Of a stretch of 64,000 nucleotides of DNA, positions 49,035 to 60,265 are shown in pieces. Positions within the stretch are counted from its first letter, which is position 1, and each line of letters starts with the position of its first letter. The position numbers and the translations under genes are program-made. The notes beneath the pieces are model-generated. The model was given only the letters and a program-made list of their open reading frames with translations. It was not told the DNA's origin and did no database searches. This DNA comes from Ganoderma boninense (lineage: Eukaryota > Basidiomycota > Agaricomycetes > Polyporales > Polyporaceae), in contig CM035308.1 of assembly GCA_002900995.3 (NCBI GenBank), positions 930,001 to 994,000 of the forward strand, written 5' to 3'.

Positions 49035-52000
49035 CTAAGCAGAAGGGACGACAACGGCGGCGGCGGCAGCAGCATGCTCGTCCGCGAGGCGCATTACCTC
49101 CATGAGGAAAGTCTGGAGCTCTGCTGTCAGCGACGTCGTCGCGATCTGGTACCCATTGCCATTCTTCATTTGGAACGCTGAAGAACGGAGTCAGTGCCGC
49201 ACTCAACCTTGGAATTACAGCGGAGCACGTACTCGTCAGCGCCTGCTTGAAGGTGATGTAGGGGTCGACGATGTCCAGCGGGCTGATGTAGCCGAGCTCC
49301 TCCTCGATGTCATCCTCTTCCTCGTCATCCGAGGTCTCCTCGCCATTGGCCTGTTTCACCGACTTCTCACGCAGGCGTTGGCTCTCGTTGGCGAGCATCT
49401 CGACGTACGCAGAGTCCTCGTCCCAAACGTCGTCTACGGAATCGAAGATAAGGCCCTCGAGCTCATGAAGTAACGCACTGCTACACATACCGTCCTCCTC
49501 GTTCATGTTGAGGAACTTGGAGTCGTCATCGTCATCGTCGTCGTCATCGCCTTCTTCGAATGCTTCCTGAAGGTCCTTGCGGGCTAACAACCCCAAATCT
49601 TCAGCAACCATCCACTGTCTCGAAGATATAGATATCGCAAGTAAGTGAGCTTACCCTGGACGGCCTTCGGGTACTCCTGGAAGAGCTTGAGTGCGCCAGA
49701 GACGACACCAGGGAAACCAGCCTGCACGGACTCAGGGATAACAGTGGGGTCCATCTCCATGAGCGCGCACAGCGCGACGATGCTCAGCTTCTTGTCGTGG
49801 ACGCGCGGCAAGCGCGACTCGACATTGATCGCCGCAAACCACTTCTCGAAGAACGCCGGCGCGGTCGTGGGCCCCGCCTGGTTGAGGATGTGGAGCGCCG
49901 CTCCGGGGTTGTAGAGCACAGCGTTGACGACGACGTTGAGCGTCGCAAGCTTGAGCGCGTTCGTCTCGGCCTTCTCGATGACGGGCAGGGCGGTGCCGAT
50001 GATCGCGGGGAGTGCGTCGTCGACGGAGCCGCGGAGGTTGAGCAGGAGGGACTCGGCGAGCTTGCAGCCGTTCACGGCGTCGTTCTCGCCGAGGTGGTCA
50101 CTCGTGATCGAGGTCTGGTAGATGTCGAGCACCATTTTGCAGTAGTCTGGGCGAGCTTTGAAGACGTCAACGCCGAACGAGACGAAGTTGTCGAGCGAGG
50201 GCAACATCTCTGTTCATGTCCACCATCATCTTGTCAGTATCAGGCAGATTGAGTGGGAAGCAGAAAACCCCACCGTCCAAGAAGTCCACAGCGTCGCTCT
50301 TGAACAGCTTGTACGTGAGCTCGAACACAGGCCACATGTTTGGCGAGATACTGCGAAGCTTGAACGTGAGCGCGTCGACCAGGTCGTACATGTTATCAAA
50401 CAGGTCAAGGAGCTTCGCCTCGAGCGTAAGCTTCACGATCGGGATGATGATCTCCTGGACCTGCGCAAGGATCTCGGGGTTCGAGTCCACAGCGTTCACG
50501 ACAGTCGTGATCGTCTTCGCGACACCCATCGCCGCGAACGTCTTGTCCTCGTTGCCGTCAGCCTCCATGGCCTGCTCGAGCTCCATAGCATGGCCGTCCG
50601 TCTCGTCTGCACTCTGGCTCTCGCGAGCAAGGCGGGCGTATGTCTCGCACTGAGGCGCGAATAAGTCAACGACCAATGTACATGGAATGGGCTCAACTTA
50701 CCAGGCGAGCGGTGAGTTCTGCAGCGACAGGGAGGAGCTCAGTCTGATAGGTCTCGACCAAGCTCTCCATACTGGTGTTGAGAATGTCGAGATCCGTCTC
50801 CTCAGACAACTTGAGCAGGGCTAGTGGTCACATGTTAGTAGGAATATAGTCATAAGACGAGCGCGCTTACTCTGGATGACCTTCCCAACCTGAGGAGCAA
50901 CCGCCTGCTTAACTGCGGAGAGTCGTCAGAATACCTCAAAAGGCTTCCAAACACACGCATATACACACCAAATGGCGAGAAAGTGACCATCTCGGTCAGC
51001 GCCAACGTCGCATGGACGCGCACCGGGAGCTCAGCGTCGTCAATGAGACCAGCTACGATCGTGAGCGCCTGCTTCAGGGCGTCACCGTTCGTGAACTTGA
51101 ATCCACACTTGATGGCCGTCCCCAGCATCTCGCAGGCGATGGAGCGCATGTACGGCTCAGGCGCGGTAAATTCGGGGAACACGTGTGAGAGGAGGAACTG
51201 CTGCATCTCGCCCTTGACATCCGGGTGGCGCATCATGAAAGGCCCGAGGGCAGCCGCCATGTTGAGCGCACCGTAGCGTTGAGGGGCCGCGGGCTTACTG
51301 CTCAGATAGCCTTTGTCATTATATGCGGGAAGGCAGAGGCTCAAGATGTACGCACGCCTGGAGGACTTGCTGAATGAAATGCAAGGTGGGTAGGAAGGTC
51401 GTCTTGGTCCTATTGCTCGCAAGGGAGAAGAGGAAAGTGGTGGAAGCGGAGACGGGGCTGTCGAAGGTTTCGTACTCGTCTATGATTCCCTTTTAGCAAA
51501 TACTTAATAACAAGGCTGCGAAGCACAAACTCACCAACAGAGGTACGGACGAACTCGATGGGGTCATTCTGCCACGACTCCTGTTTGGCAGCAGTGAAGG
51601 AAAGCTGAGGGTAGACGTAGTTCGAGATGAGCTCCTGGAAGTGAGGCTTGAGGAGACCCCAAGTCGACTTCGGCTTCACGCTGTTAAAAATCCCTGAATA
51701 AGAACGTGTTTCTACAGAAAAGATCATGATGAAGGACATACCACTCCGTGAAGTACGTGAAGATCCTGTACTGACACTTCTTCGAGAGCCACGCCGTGCC
51801 GGAAACGTACAGCTGGATCTGCTCGAGGTAGATCTTGAAGATCTGTGGCGCGAAGTTCGTCACAAAGTTCTCCGCGAACTGGCCGTACTCCTTCTGAAGG
51901 CTGCTCGGGAGCTGCGACGGGTTTCCGAAGCGGTGGAAGAGACGGCCGAGGATTTTATATGCCCACTTCTTCGCCTTCCACCACTCGGAGCGTTCGCGCT

Positions 52001-52947
52001 CGTCCTCGTCCTCTGGAACAGCCTCCGCTGGGATCTGGAGCCGCACAACGTCGAAGAGGAGGTTGCCCCAAGGCGCGAGGGACTGCTGGCTCTGCTGGTG
52101 GGGGCTGAGTTGCAGGATGATGGAGGTCGAGTACGTCTTGAGGATGAGGTGGAGGAGGGTGGGCGCATCCTGGTTCGTAGCGGTAGGCGGACTCTGCAGG
52201 GCTTGGGCCGCGATGTTGACGAGGGTGGGGAAAAACTCGTCGACAAGCTTGGGAAGCACGTCGTTGTTCTGGCGGAAACTACGCGAAAAAAACACGCGTC
52301 CAGCGCAATTCTAGATCCATGATGCAGATGGACTCACCGGAAGGCCCGCACCATCTCGAGGGCTGTCACGCACCCGGCGTTCACCTCCCGAAGGTTGCCG
52401 CTCGAAAGCAGCTTCTTGACCTCCTCAGCGAGGCCCGGCCACTGCTCTGGAAAGTCGCGCGCCACGACATTCTTGAGCGCACCTGCGAGCTGTACGGTGA
52501 TGGACCGAGAAGGGTTTGCGACAATGAGAGGGATAATGGCGGCCTTGAGGTTGTTGCGGTCCGAGGGCGGGATGGGGACCTGGTCTGGGCGCGCGACAGT
52601 GTCGACGAAGTAGCACGAGTAGACGCGATTTTTAAGGTAGACGGCCGCAGCGAGACGCGTAGCGCTGCACGTCCGTCGTATGAGGTTTGTAAGGGGCAAA
52701 AAACGCGTCGAGCACGTACGGATCTATGCTATCGCTCCCGATGATCTGGAGAACACTCGAGATCATCCCCTCCTGTGCGCCGAGCTACCAAAACAGAAAA
52801 AATCGTGGTAAGAATAGCTATACTTGTGGCTGGGACAGGAAAAATGGATGTGCTCACCTTGCGGACTTGGAGTTCCGAGGATTTCTGGACATTGGGATCA
52901 TGATTGAAGGTGGAGGCGAAGAGATTTGACAGGGTCTGCAAGTCCAT
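49035..52947 (-). CDS. Importin-7/8-type karyopherin-beta (Sxm1/Nmd5-like)
   Basis: Nuclear transport receptor, roughly 1,030 residues, about ten exons. The ATG at 52947 gives MDLQTLSNLFASTFNHDPNV and the importin N-terminal region, with AAAVYLKNRVYSCYFVDT as its hallmark. SITVQLAGALKNVVARDFPE follows. Further blocks are APWGNLLFDVVRLQIPAEAV, EWWKAKKWAYKILGRLFHRF, STWGLLKPHFQELISNYVYP and WQNDPIEFVRTSVDEYETFD, then helical repeats. The run EEGDDDDDDDDDSKFLNMNE forms the acidic loop common in this subfamily. The end is MRLADEHAAAAAAVVV, then PSA. The WWKxKKWA block and acidic loop separate it from exportins and point to the importin-7/8 group. Such receptors carry ribosomal proteins, histones and other cargo through the pore, released by Ran-GTP. 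Confidence 0.9.
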
Positions 52948-54108
52948 CTGCAAATGGTCGTCGATCAAGAGGGCGAGATGGTATTGGAAGTGGCGGAGCA
53001 GACCTTGGCGTCGTGAGAGAGAGGGTATATGTACAAGGAAGAGGGAAGGGAGCTCGTTCTGAAATTTTTGGAGGTGGACGGGAGTGGCAAGACGTGTGTT
53101 GTGCAAATATACAATCGCGTCCTTTATCACACATAGACGCCCGCAAACAATCCTAGCCGACTCGGCTCCATGCTACAAAGCACTCTTGGTTCCTTTTTCT
53201 AGTACCCATCAAGCAACGTGGTCCATACTCAAGTACGCAAGCTAATTGTCTCCATAATACAGACGTCAATGCGATGTGCACGTTGCGCTGTAAAGAAGCT
53301 AAGCGGACGACCTCCACCCTAGATCTGGCATAGCCGAGGACGAGATACGTACGTATGTACCCGATAGGCTCTGTCTTGTGCAAAGCCCTCGCGGAGCCGA
53401 GCACGTTTGCGATGACACAACATACACATAAAGCAACGAGTAGCGCATGGGTTGACAGAGGCACACAGAGTAGGGTGGAATAACGAGACTACATACATAA
53501 CCCGACCGACTGGCGAAGCTGTGTGCGCGCGAAGAGAGCGAAGCGCAAGGGACGAGCATACCAGACACCCATGCGGTACATACCAGTGCATGACCGTCGT
53601 CTGGCCCCGGAGCCGGTGGTTCTCGGAACATTGCACTTCGGCTTCTGCGGTCAGGCCACAACGTTACGCGTAGACGCAGAAGAGAACGTCGAGAACGCGC
53701 AATGCACAATCGCCAGCTAGGTCACGGGTACACTTGGTCACACCTGTCGATGAGGCCGAGGTTCGCGGGATGTATCCCGCATCGCACGCGATAGTTACTT
53801 CCTGATAATATTGGAGAGCGATGCGCATAAGATGGACGTCCTGCAGTGATGAAGGGGCCCGTCCAACGTCAGATAGACAGGAAGACTGGCGAGGAAGTCT
53901 CTAGACTGAATGATCGTCCAACCTGCCCGACCTGCCAAACCGTAAGCTATTCCCATTGAATTAAACTTTTCCTCTATGAGCATACCTGTTCCTGTACCAC
54001 GGACGTGACGAAACATAGAAGCTTGGGATATCTGGAGGTCTCGACGCCCGGCTTCGCACGCATGACGTTAGGAATGCGAAACGCCCGAGCTCGTAGGATG
54101 AACTTGCA
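52948..54108. other. Intergenic region, 1.2 kb
   Basis: Lies between the importin start and the Dsc3-like gene end. It contains the importin promoter. Open frames of 100-140 codons on both strands (for example 53299-53709 minus) show no domain or splice partner. Confidence 0.5.
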
Positions 54109-55363
54109 TCAAGCTGAAGATAACAAATATGTCCACATCCCGAACAGGACGTTCAGCAGGAACCCTACTACGATGCCCATCTGCATCTTCCGCCTGTCGT
54201 GGTACCACACCCAGATTGAAGCCAAAGTCAGCACGCTCACAAACCGTGCGCCGCCGGGCGCCGATGACGATGGACTTACGAGAAAACAGGCTCTACCATC
54301 GCCTCCTGTTCGCTCCCGTCGTCCCAGAAGACGGCTGGCTTGTGCCCACGGAAGAAGAAGAGGGGGAGGAGCGGGAAAAAGAAGCCCAGCACGATGCCGT
54401 TGTGCAATGACGAGACCGCCGTCTGCGAATTTGTCAGGTCGCTACTCGGTCCATCGAGCGAGTCTATCCACTGTTCTTCCAAGACTCGGGCGTGCTCGTC
54501 AACTGAGGCGAGAGCGGCAATAACGATAACGCATCAGTATCCTAGCAAGAATAACATCGGTGATCGTACGCACAATCTTCCTGGTCGTCGAACTCTTGGT
54601 CCAGATAGTCCCCCGCAGAGTGCGTGTGGAACTGCAAGCGTATGTTCGCGATGTCCTGCTCGCTGAACCCCGCCGCGGCGAGCCTGTCGAACCCCCGCAA
54701 CGGCTTCAACTGCGCGGTCTGCCGTACAAATGAGCGATGACGCATAAGCCCGCCCATGCCCGTATCCGTATCCGCGCATGGGCTTCCATCCATCGCCGCA
54801 AGGAGCGCGACGGGATGCACAGAACACGCACCTGAACTTTCCCGTCTTCCACCTCGCCTTCCTTCAACTGCGGGCCCACAGAGCAATGCAACCACGCCGT
54901 GCCGGCAGTGCCCGCCTTCTCTTCGTCCGCATCCTCCCCGGCAAGCTCCTGATATCCATCGGGAGTTGCAGCGACCGGCAACGATGACGGCCCCGCTCTA
55001 GATTTTCGCCGACGCTCCTGGGCGGACGCTATCCGGGAGTACAGCTGAGCGGTGTCGGCTAGAAGCTGGCCCTGGTGTATGAGCCTGAGCCGCCTGTCTT
55101 TAAGTGGCGGGCGGGCTGCACGGATCTGCGGCAGAGTACAGCAACACGGTGAGGACCAAGTTCGAGGGTGGCGGACTTGCAGGACTTACGCTATCCTTGA
55201 CATCCTTCGCTGTATCGTTCTTCGCAACTTGAACAGTCAAGTCGGGAATGCCCTCCGTGAAACGAATGGTGAGATCCTTCGAAGGCGGTGTCTCGGATGC
55301 GGCGTGCTCTGGCTCAGTAGCACGTTGCTTGCCCTTAGCCTTTTCGCTGAGCGAAGGAGGCAT
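54109..55363 (-). CDS. Dsc3-like subunit of the DSC E3 ubiquitin-ligase complex
   Basis: Membrane protein of about 290 residues in five or so exons. The ATG at 55363 (MPPSLSEKAKGKQRATE) is followed by a ubiquitin-like domain: KDLTIRFTEGIPDLTVQVAK, then RLRLIHQGQLLADTAQLYSR. After a charged linker comes the DUF2407-type C-terminal part. It has PLRGFDRLAAAGFSEQDIAN, IRLQFHTHSAGDY and DEHARVLEEQWIDSL, then a hydrophobic segment GIVLGFFFPLLPLFFFRG. A last exon adds a second, MGIVVGFLLNVLFGMWTYL. Ubiquitin-like plus two C-terminal membrane spans is the layout of fission-yeast Dsc3. The Dsc ligase works at Golgi and endosome membranes in SREBP activation and protein quality control. Identity rests on architecture and recalled motifs. 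Confidence 0.82.
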
Positions 55364-55705
55364 ACTGGATGCTGGTATAGGAGTCGAAGGTTAATAGGAA
55401 AGTAGGTTGGCAGGCTTTACGTAGCCAAGATGAGTTCGCGGTTGCCAGCAAAGGGGCGAAGCGTTCCCCGTCGCCGTGCGACGCAGCAGTCGCTTGCGCA
55501 AGTGGCGTTAAAGCGCGGTACACGTGACCAACGCGACGCGTTCGCAGATCTCACAAATGCCCTAAAGCGCGTCGACGGACGCGTTCTAACTTCTAAACCA
55601 AGCTACCAAGACGCCGCGCATACATTGAAGTCATGCCTCTATTTGAGCAATACCGATACAATTCCGATAGTGTCAGCGACAATACAGAGTCAACAACACC
55701 CACGC
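55364..55705. other. Short intergenic region
   Basis: A 342-bp gap between the Dsc3-like start and the ask1 end, both minus strand. It includes the Dsc3 promoter and two ACGCGT sequences (near 55533 and 55578). In this GC-rich DNA these may be chance. Confidence 0.5.
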
Positions 55706-58108
55706 TCAGCCCCTCCCATTGCCATTCCACGGCGTTGGGCTCTCCTCCACCCTCCCCGCCATTGCCATCTGGTGCCCGATCCCAATCGTGTCTTGCAGCA
55801 AGTCCTCGCCGAGCATCCTCAGACCAGCCTGGGCCATCTGCGCCTGTTGCTGCGCGAGCCTCTGTGCGGGAGGCACTCCGAAGACAGTCTCCTCCTCGCC
55901 CTGCCCGTCGAACTGCCCGTCGTCAAACGAGTCATCGTCGAATCCGTCCCCATCGTCACCGGGTCCGACGATGAAAGGGGGAGCGGTGCCGTCCGTGGGC
56001 TCATCATCGTCGCCCATTGAGGAGTCAAATGAGTCCTCATCGAACGAGTGGTCGTCCTGGTTCGCGAAGAGGAAGTCGGCGGGCGCGCTGGCTGTGTTCT
56101 GGTCCTCGTAGTCGAGCGAGTCAAGAGAATCGTCGCCGTCCCCGCCCCCGATACCCCCGCGTCCGATCACTTCGTCGTCGTAGAAGTCGTATTGGGGAGG
56201 CTGCGGGGTGTGGATCGACGGCTCCGGCTCCGGCTCCGGGGGCAGAGGGGGTTGGAGCGTATGCGAGGTAGAGGCAGAAGCCGCACTACGAGAAGATGTC
56301 GTAGAGAACGCGGACGAAGCAGACGAAGCGGAAGCGACGGAGACGGAGGTCGCTGAAGACATGCTACTGAAGACAGGTTGGCGTGATGGTGGTGCTGCAG
56401 GTTCCGGCGCAGGTTTCTGCGAGTTGTACCCAGGGACGCTCAGTCCCACCCTGCGCATGATGCTGTCGAGACTGGCGTCCACGACGCTGCTGTTCGTCTC
56501 CGACGGGGCAGGCGGCACGTAAGACGGCCGCGAGTACCGCGTCATCGACGGTGGTGTCGGCATCGAGCTCATGCTGCTCTCAGTGCCATACCCACCCTTT
56601 CCCTTCGCTGCGGCGCCCGCAGGACCGAAGACACCCCTTCTTTCCACATCCACAAGGTCCTTCATGATACGCGCCGCGGCTTCTTGCTTGGGGGTCCTTC
56701 CGAGCTTGGGCAAGCGTGCATAGTCGGTCATGACGGGCGGTGACATGCCAAAGTTCTCGTCGAACGAATCCTCATCCCCAGGGGGCGGCGTCTTCGTCCC
56801 GATTCCCCCGCTTCTCGCATTCGCCCGTGCTGTGAACGCCGCGGAGGGCCTGTACGCAGAAAGTTTGATAGACGACGAAGGAGGGGGCATTAATTTACGT
56901 GCGCTCCGTTGAGGGCTAGCGACCGCGGGGTCCTTGAGGTCGACAACACCCTTCCAGTCCAGAGGGTTGCCGTCCGGTGGAAGATACGGGTTCAGCGTCT
57001 TGATGACCGGGGTCTTTTGCTTGAACTTCAATGGAGATGTCGTACGACTCGTTGTCCCCGTGAGGCTTGGAGAGTTCGCGTTCCTGTTCAGCACTTTGTG
57101 GAGGAGAGGCTGCGGGCCCTCGCGCGCCTTGCCTTTGTCGCTGGCATGGATGGTTGTCTTCTCCTCGCCAAATACGCCTGGGGCGATCGCGCGCTGCGTG
57201 ACGTCTTGGGAATCCTCGAAATCTTCCGACTGTTCGAGAGCCGCGGCCGAGCGGCCTGCAAGAGAACGTTCATCGGCAAGGCTCTGGATGTCACGGTTAA
57301 GCTGCATGAGAGGTGACTCGAGGGACGCGCTCCAAGATGGCATGGGTTCTGAGGCCTGACTTGCGAAAGTGTTATCATGAGCGTTCCGTGATCGAGAACG
57401 GTATGCAGTTGCGGGGGTGGAAGATACCGCGGCTTGTCCGGGAGCGAAAGAGACCTCGGACGGGGTCTTGTCGAAAGTTCTGTTCTGGTGTGGCGTCTCA
57501 CCATCAGACTCAGAGTCTGACTGAGTGCTTGCGGAGGAGTCGGCAGGTGTTGACTCGGAGGTTACCTGGCTGGTTTCTGAAGGTTCCTCGTCTCCTGTGA
57601 ATTCTTGTCCGGCGCTGTAGTCGTCGGTGGGAATACGAATTTGGGCGGCTTGTTCGTAGAATGTAGTCCAGAACTGTCCACGTTTGTGAGCACAAGGTGA
57701 AGAAGGCTTGTATGCTTGGAAGTGTGGTGGAGCGCAATGTTCTCGCTGCAGAACCACACACGGTTTCAAGGTATAATTGGAGCTGGGAACGTACCTTGGC
57801 GGCTTCCCGTACTGGCTGAGTGCCAACAGCATACCTCTTGACAGCGGGCAATATCCTGTTTGCCATCGCATGTTGTATCTTCGAGAAGTTCGCGTCTATG
57901 TTCTGAGGGTTATTATAAGCGATCTCGCAACAGGCAGGTACAGACGCCAAAGGACCTGCAACTTGATCGTGATGAGCTGCTCAATCTGCTCAATCTGGTC
58001 GTACGGTGGGGCGGTTGTGTCGAGGCCGGGGACAACAATGTCAGCCGGGTGCGCCGTTGGCTCCCATCGGGGCGTCTTGGGGTCGATGGGCTTCAATTCG
58101 GGGGTCAT
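55706..58108 (-). CDS. ASK1: DASH (Dam1) complex subunit Ask1
   Basis: Kinetochore protein that couples spindle microtubules to chromosomes. The ATG at 58108 starts MTPELKPIDPKTPRWEPTAH, followed by VPGLDTTAPPYDQIEQIEQL and ITIKLQ. After splices come NIDANFSKIQHAMANRILPA, VKRYAVGTQPVREAAK and FWTTFYEQAAQIRIP. This block of about 110 residues is the Ask1 domain. The remaining 650 or so residues are disordered, Ser/Thr/Pro-rich and acidic near the end. They contain several Thr-Pro and Ser-Pro sites, such as LGRTPKQEAAARIMKD, that a cyclin-dependent kinase could phosphorylate. The tail is much longer than in budding yeast, as in other filamentous fungi. The gene is divergent from kin17 across a short promoter with an ACGCG cluster. 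Confidence 0.92.
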
Positions 58109-58426
58109 ATGGGCGGAAAGTGGAGGAGGAGACGCGAGAGAAAAGGTGAGAGACGCGACGCGACGCGTCTGTCTTGTAAATGCGATTCGATCATGGCGAC
58201 TGCCAGAGACGCTCGCTGGCTGGGACTAGCTGAGATTAAATCTGATAAGAACAGTTAGGGTTCCGATTACTTGAGATTGATCCTTCGATTTGTCAGCAGC
58301 TTGCTGTGTGCGCTGCAGACTGAGCTCCTCGCCGTGACTGTCGACCATCACGACGCCCTCTTGCCCCCCGCTTTGTCTTCCACCCTTCCCCGTTTATACC
58401 CCCTAGACGTCTAATCCCTGCCCAAC
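58109..58426. promoter_or_regulatory. Compact divergent promoter of ask1 and kin17
   Basis: Only 318 bp separate the two start codons, so both promoters lie here and may share control elements. No coding exon is present. Confidence 0.6.
58153..58168. promoter_or_regulatory. Triple ACGCG (MCB-like) cluster in ask1/kin17 promoter
   Basis: Three adjoining units ACGCG-ACGCG-ACGCGT. They start 45 bases upstream of the ask1 start codon and end about 260 bases upstream of kin17. ACGCGT is the MBF site of yeasts, used for periodic G1/S expression; a role for ask1 is plausible but inferred. Confidence 0.45.
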
Positions 58427-59851
58427 ATGCCGCGCGCAGAAGGTGAGACTCCGTCAGAAACTCTATGAGCCGTTATCTTATCCGGTTTCCCCAGCCGGTA
58501 CTCCCAAGTACCTCGCTAACAAGATGAAGGCAAAGGGCCTTCAGCGTCTCCGCTGGTACTGTCAAATCTGCCAGAAACAGTGCAGGGACGAGAATGGCTT
58601 CAAGTGTCACACGCAGTCCGAGTCCCACCTCCGGCAGATGCTCGTCGTCGGCGAGAGTGCCGGGAAGCACATCGCCGACTTCTCGTCCCAGTTCCAGTAC
58701 GACTTTGTCCAGCTCCTCTCCCGCCGGTTCGGCACCAAGCGTGTGAAGGCGAACAATGTCTACCAGGAGTTTATTCAGGACAAGAACCATCTGCACATGA
58801 ATGCCACCCGCTGGGTCACCCTCACCGAGTTCGTGAAGCATCTGGGCCGGACCGGAATTGCGAGGGTGGATGAGACGGAGAAGGGCTGGTTCATCGCGTG
58901 GATAGACAGCAGCCCGAAGGCCCTAGCGAAGCAGGCGAGTTCTCGCTTTCTCAGCTTCCTTTCCTTCCTGTGTTCTGCGCCGTCTGTGCCGAGCGCAATG
59001 TCCGTGGAAGCGTGCCAGGCACTGCGGACGGGCCCTGGCATCACATCGGTGTGGTGTGGTGCATGTTCGCATGCTGTTGCCAAATCAGGCTGTCGTGAGA
59101 ACGCCACGGCGAGGAGCGGCGGATGCATGTTGGAGACGCTATCCGGCTCAATGTCGAAACTGGTGCGCCCGGGCATCAAGGCGTAAGCGGGGACGATCGA
59201 GTGCCCGGAAAGGCAGCAGCATCGGCGCGCTTGTTCGAATTGCTGTGCGCCGCTGCTATTCGCGGGAGGAGGAAAACCCCAAGCGGAGTAAGGGACCGAC
59301 CGTTGTTCTGCTCATGGCGAGGAATCGCCGTGGCTTATCTTTCCTTCCATCGGAGATTCGTATTTACCATTGTGGCTGGCACTCACTAACCATACCCTAC
59401 TTTGCAGGAAGCCTCCCTGAAGAAGGAGCGCATGTCGGTCTCGGATGAGCAGCGCGAGCGGATGCTCATTGAGGAGCAGATCGAGCGCGCAGCCGTCGAG
59501 GCCGGGCCATCCGGATCTAAACTCGAAGAGTCGCTGCCCGCAGAGGACATTGGTCTGAAGCGCGATGAGACGACAGAAAAATTCGTCCTGTCGTTAACGC
59601 CGAAGCCCGGGGCGTCCACCTCGGGCATCAAGCTCAATGCTTTCAAACCTGCAACAAACCCGCTGAAGGCTTCCAATCCTTTGAAACGCCCCAATGTCTT
59701 CAAACAGGCAGCCGCTTCCCCCTCAGCTTCAGCGTCAAATGAGGCGGAGAAGGCGAACAGCAAGAAGCGAGAGCTTTCCGCAGCCGAGCGACTCATTTTT
59801 GAGGACCAGGAAAGGAAACGGCGGCGTATGGAGCGTGAGTCGGCTGTGTAA
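58427..59851 (+). CDS. KIN17-type DNA/RNA-binding protein
   Basis: Nuclear zinc-finger protein linked to DNA replication, repair and splicing. Three exons: 58427-58442, 58495-58934, 59408-59851, total 900 nt and 299 residues. The start MPRAE joins AGTPKYLANKMKAKGLQRLR, then the finger WYCQICQKQCRDENGFKCHT with HLRQM after it. The winged-helix part FQYDFVQLLSRRFGTKRVKA, NNVYQEFIQDKNHLHMNATR and WVTLTEFVKHLGRTGIARVD follows, then GWFIAWIDSSPKALAKQ. The third exon starts EASLKKERMSVSDEQRER and ends in a basic tail. These blocks match KIN17 from fungi to man; as in other fungi the protein lacks the long C-terminal extension of the human form. The second intron is 473 nt and appears to begin GC rather than GT. 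Confidence 0.92.
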
Positions 59852-60265
59852 TGCGACGAGCTTCAATGGTCGACGTTTTCGTTTTGTTCGGACGGATCAA
59901 TATGTTACGTGTATCTCTATTCAACGCGCGCTTTGTCAATGTACGTCTACTTTTTTTTTTTTGCTATTAAGTATGGGCCACACATCCCGTTGGTCTCCCC
60001 CACTGACGTTTTTGTGGCCACGGTGTCTCGGCCCCACTGAAATGCAGAGCCATTGTTCTAGTGGCTTAGGCCTGCAACATGAGACATGTGCCGTTGCTCC
60101 GGTCTTTTTGCTCTTTGCTTTGACAATGGGTCAAAGAGTTGGCTTCTCCAGCTATAAACTTCCCTACATCGAGGGACTTCCCCAATTCGTTGTCTCCCCG
60201 CTACGAACCTCTCGCCATCCGACCTCAACTTCCCAACGCTTCCTAACCTTACCTATTCGCTCAAC
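59852..60265. other. Intergenic region between two plus-strand genes
   Basis: A 414-bp stretch with a long thymine run near 59950 and a TATA-like site near 60153. It should contain the kin17 3' end and the next promoter. Confidence 0.55.
60153..60158 (+). promoter_or_regulatory. Possible TATA box of the downstream gene
   Basis: TATAAA about 110 bases upstream of the start codon at 60266. The flanking DNA turns pyrimidine-rich towards the start, as is common in fungal promoters. Confidence 0.4.

Noticed and set aside
53299..53709. 136-codon frame upstream of the importin gene
   Set aside because: No domain; overlaps equally long frames on the other strand.
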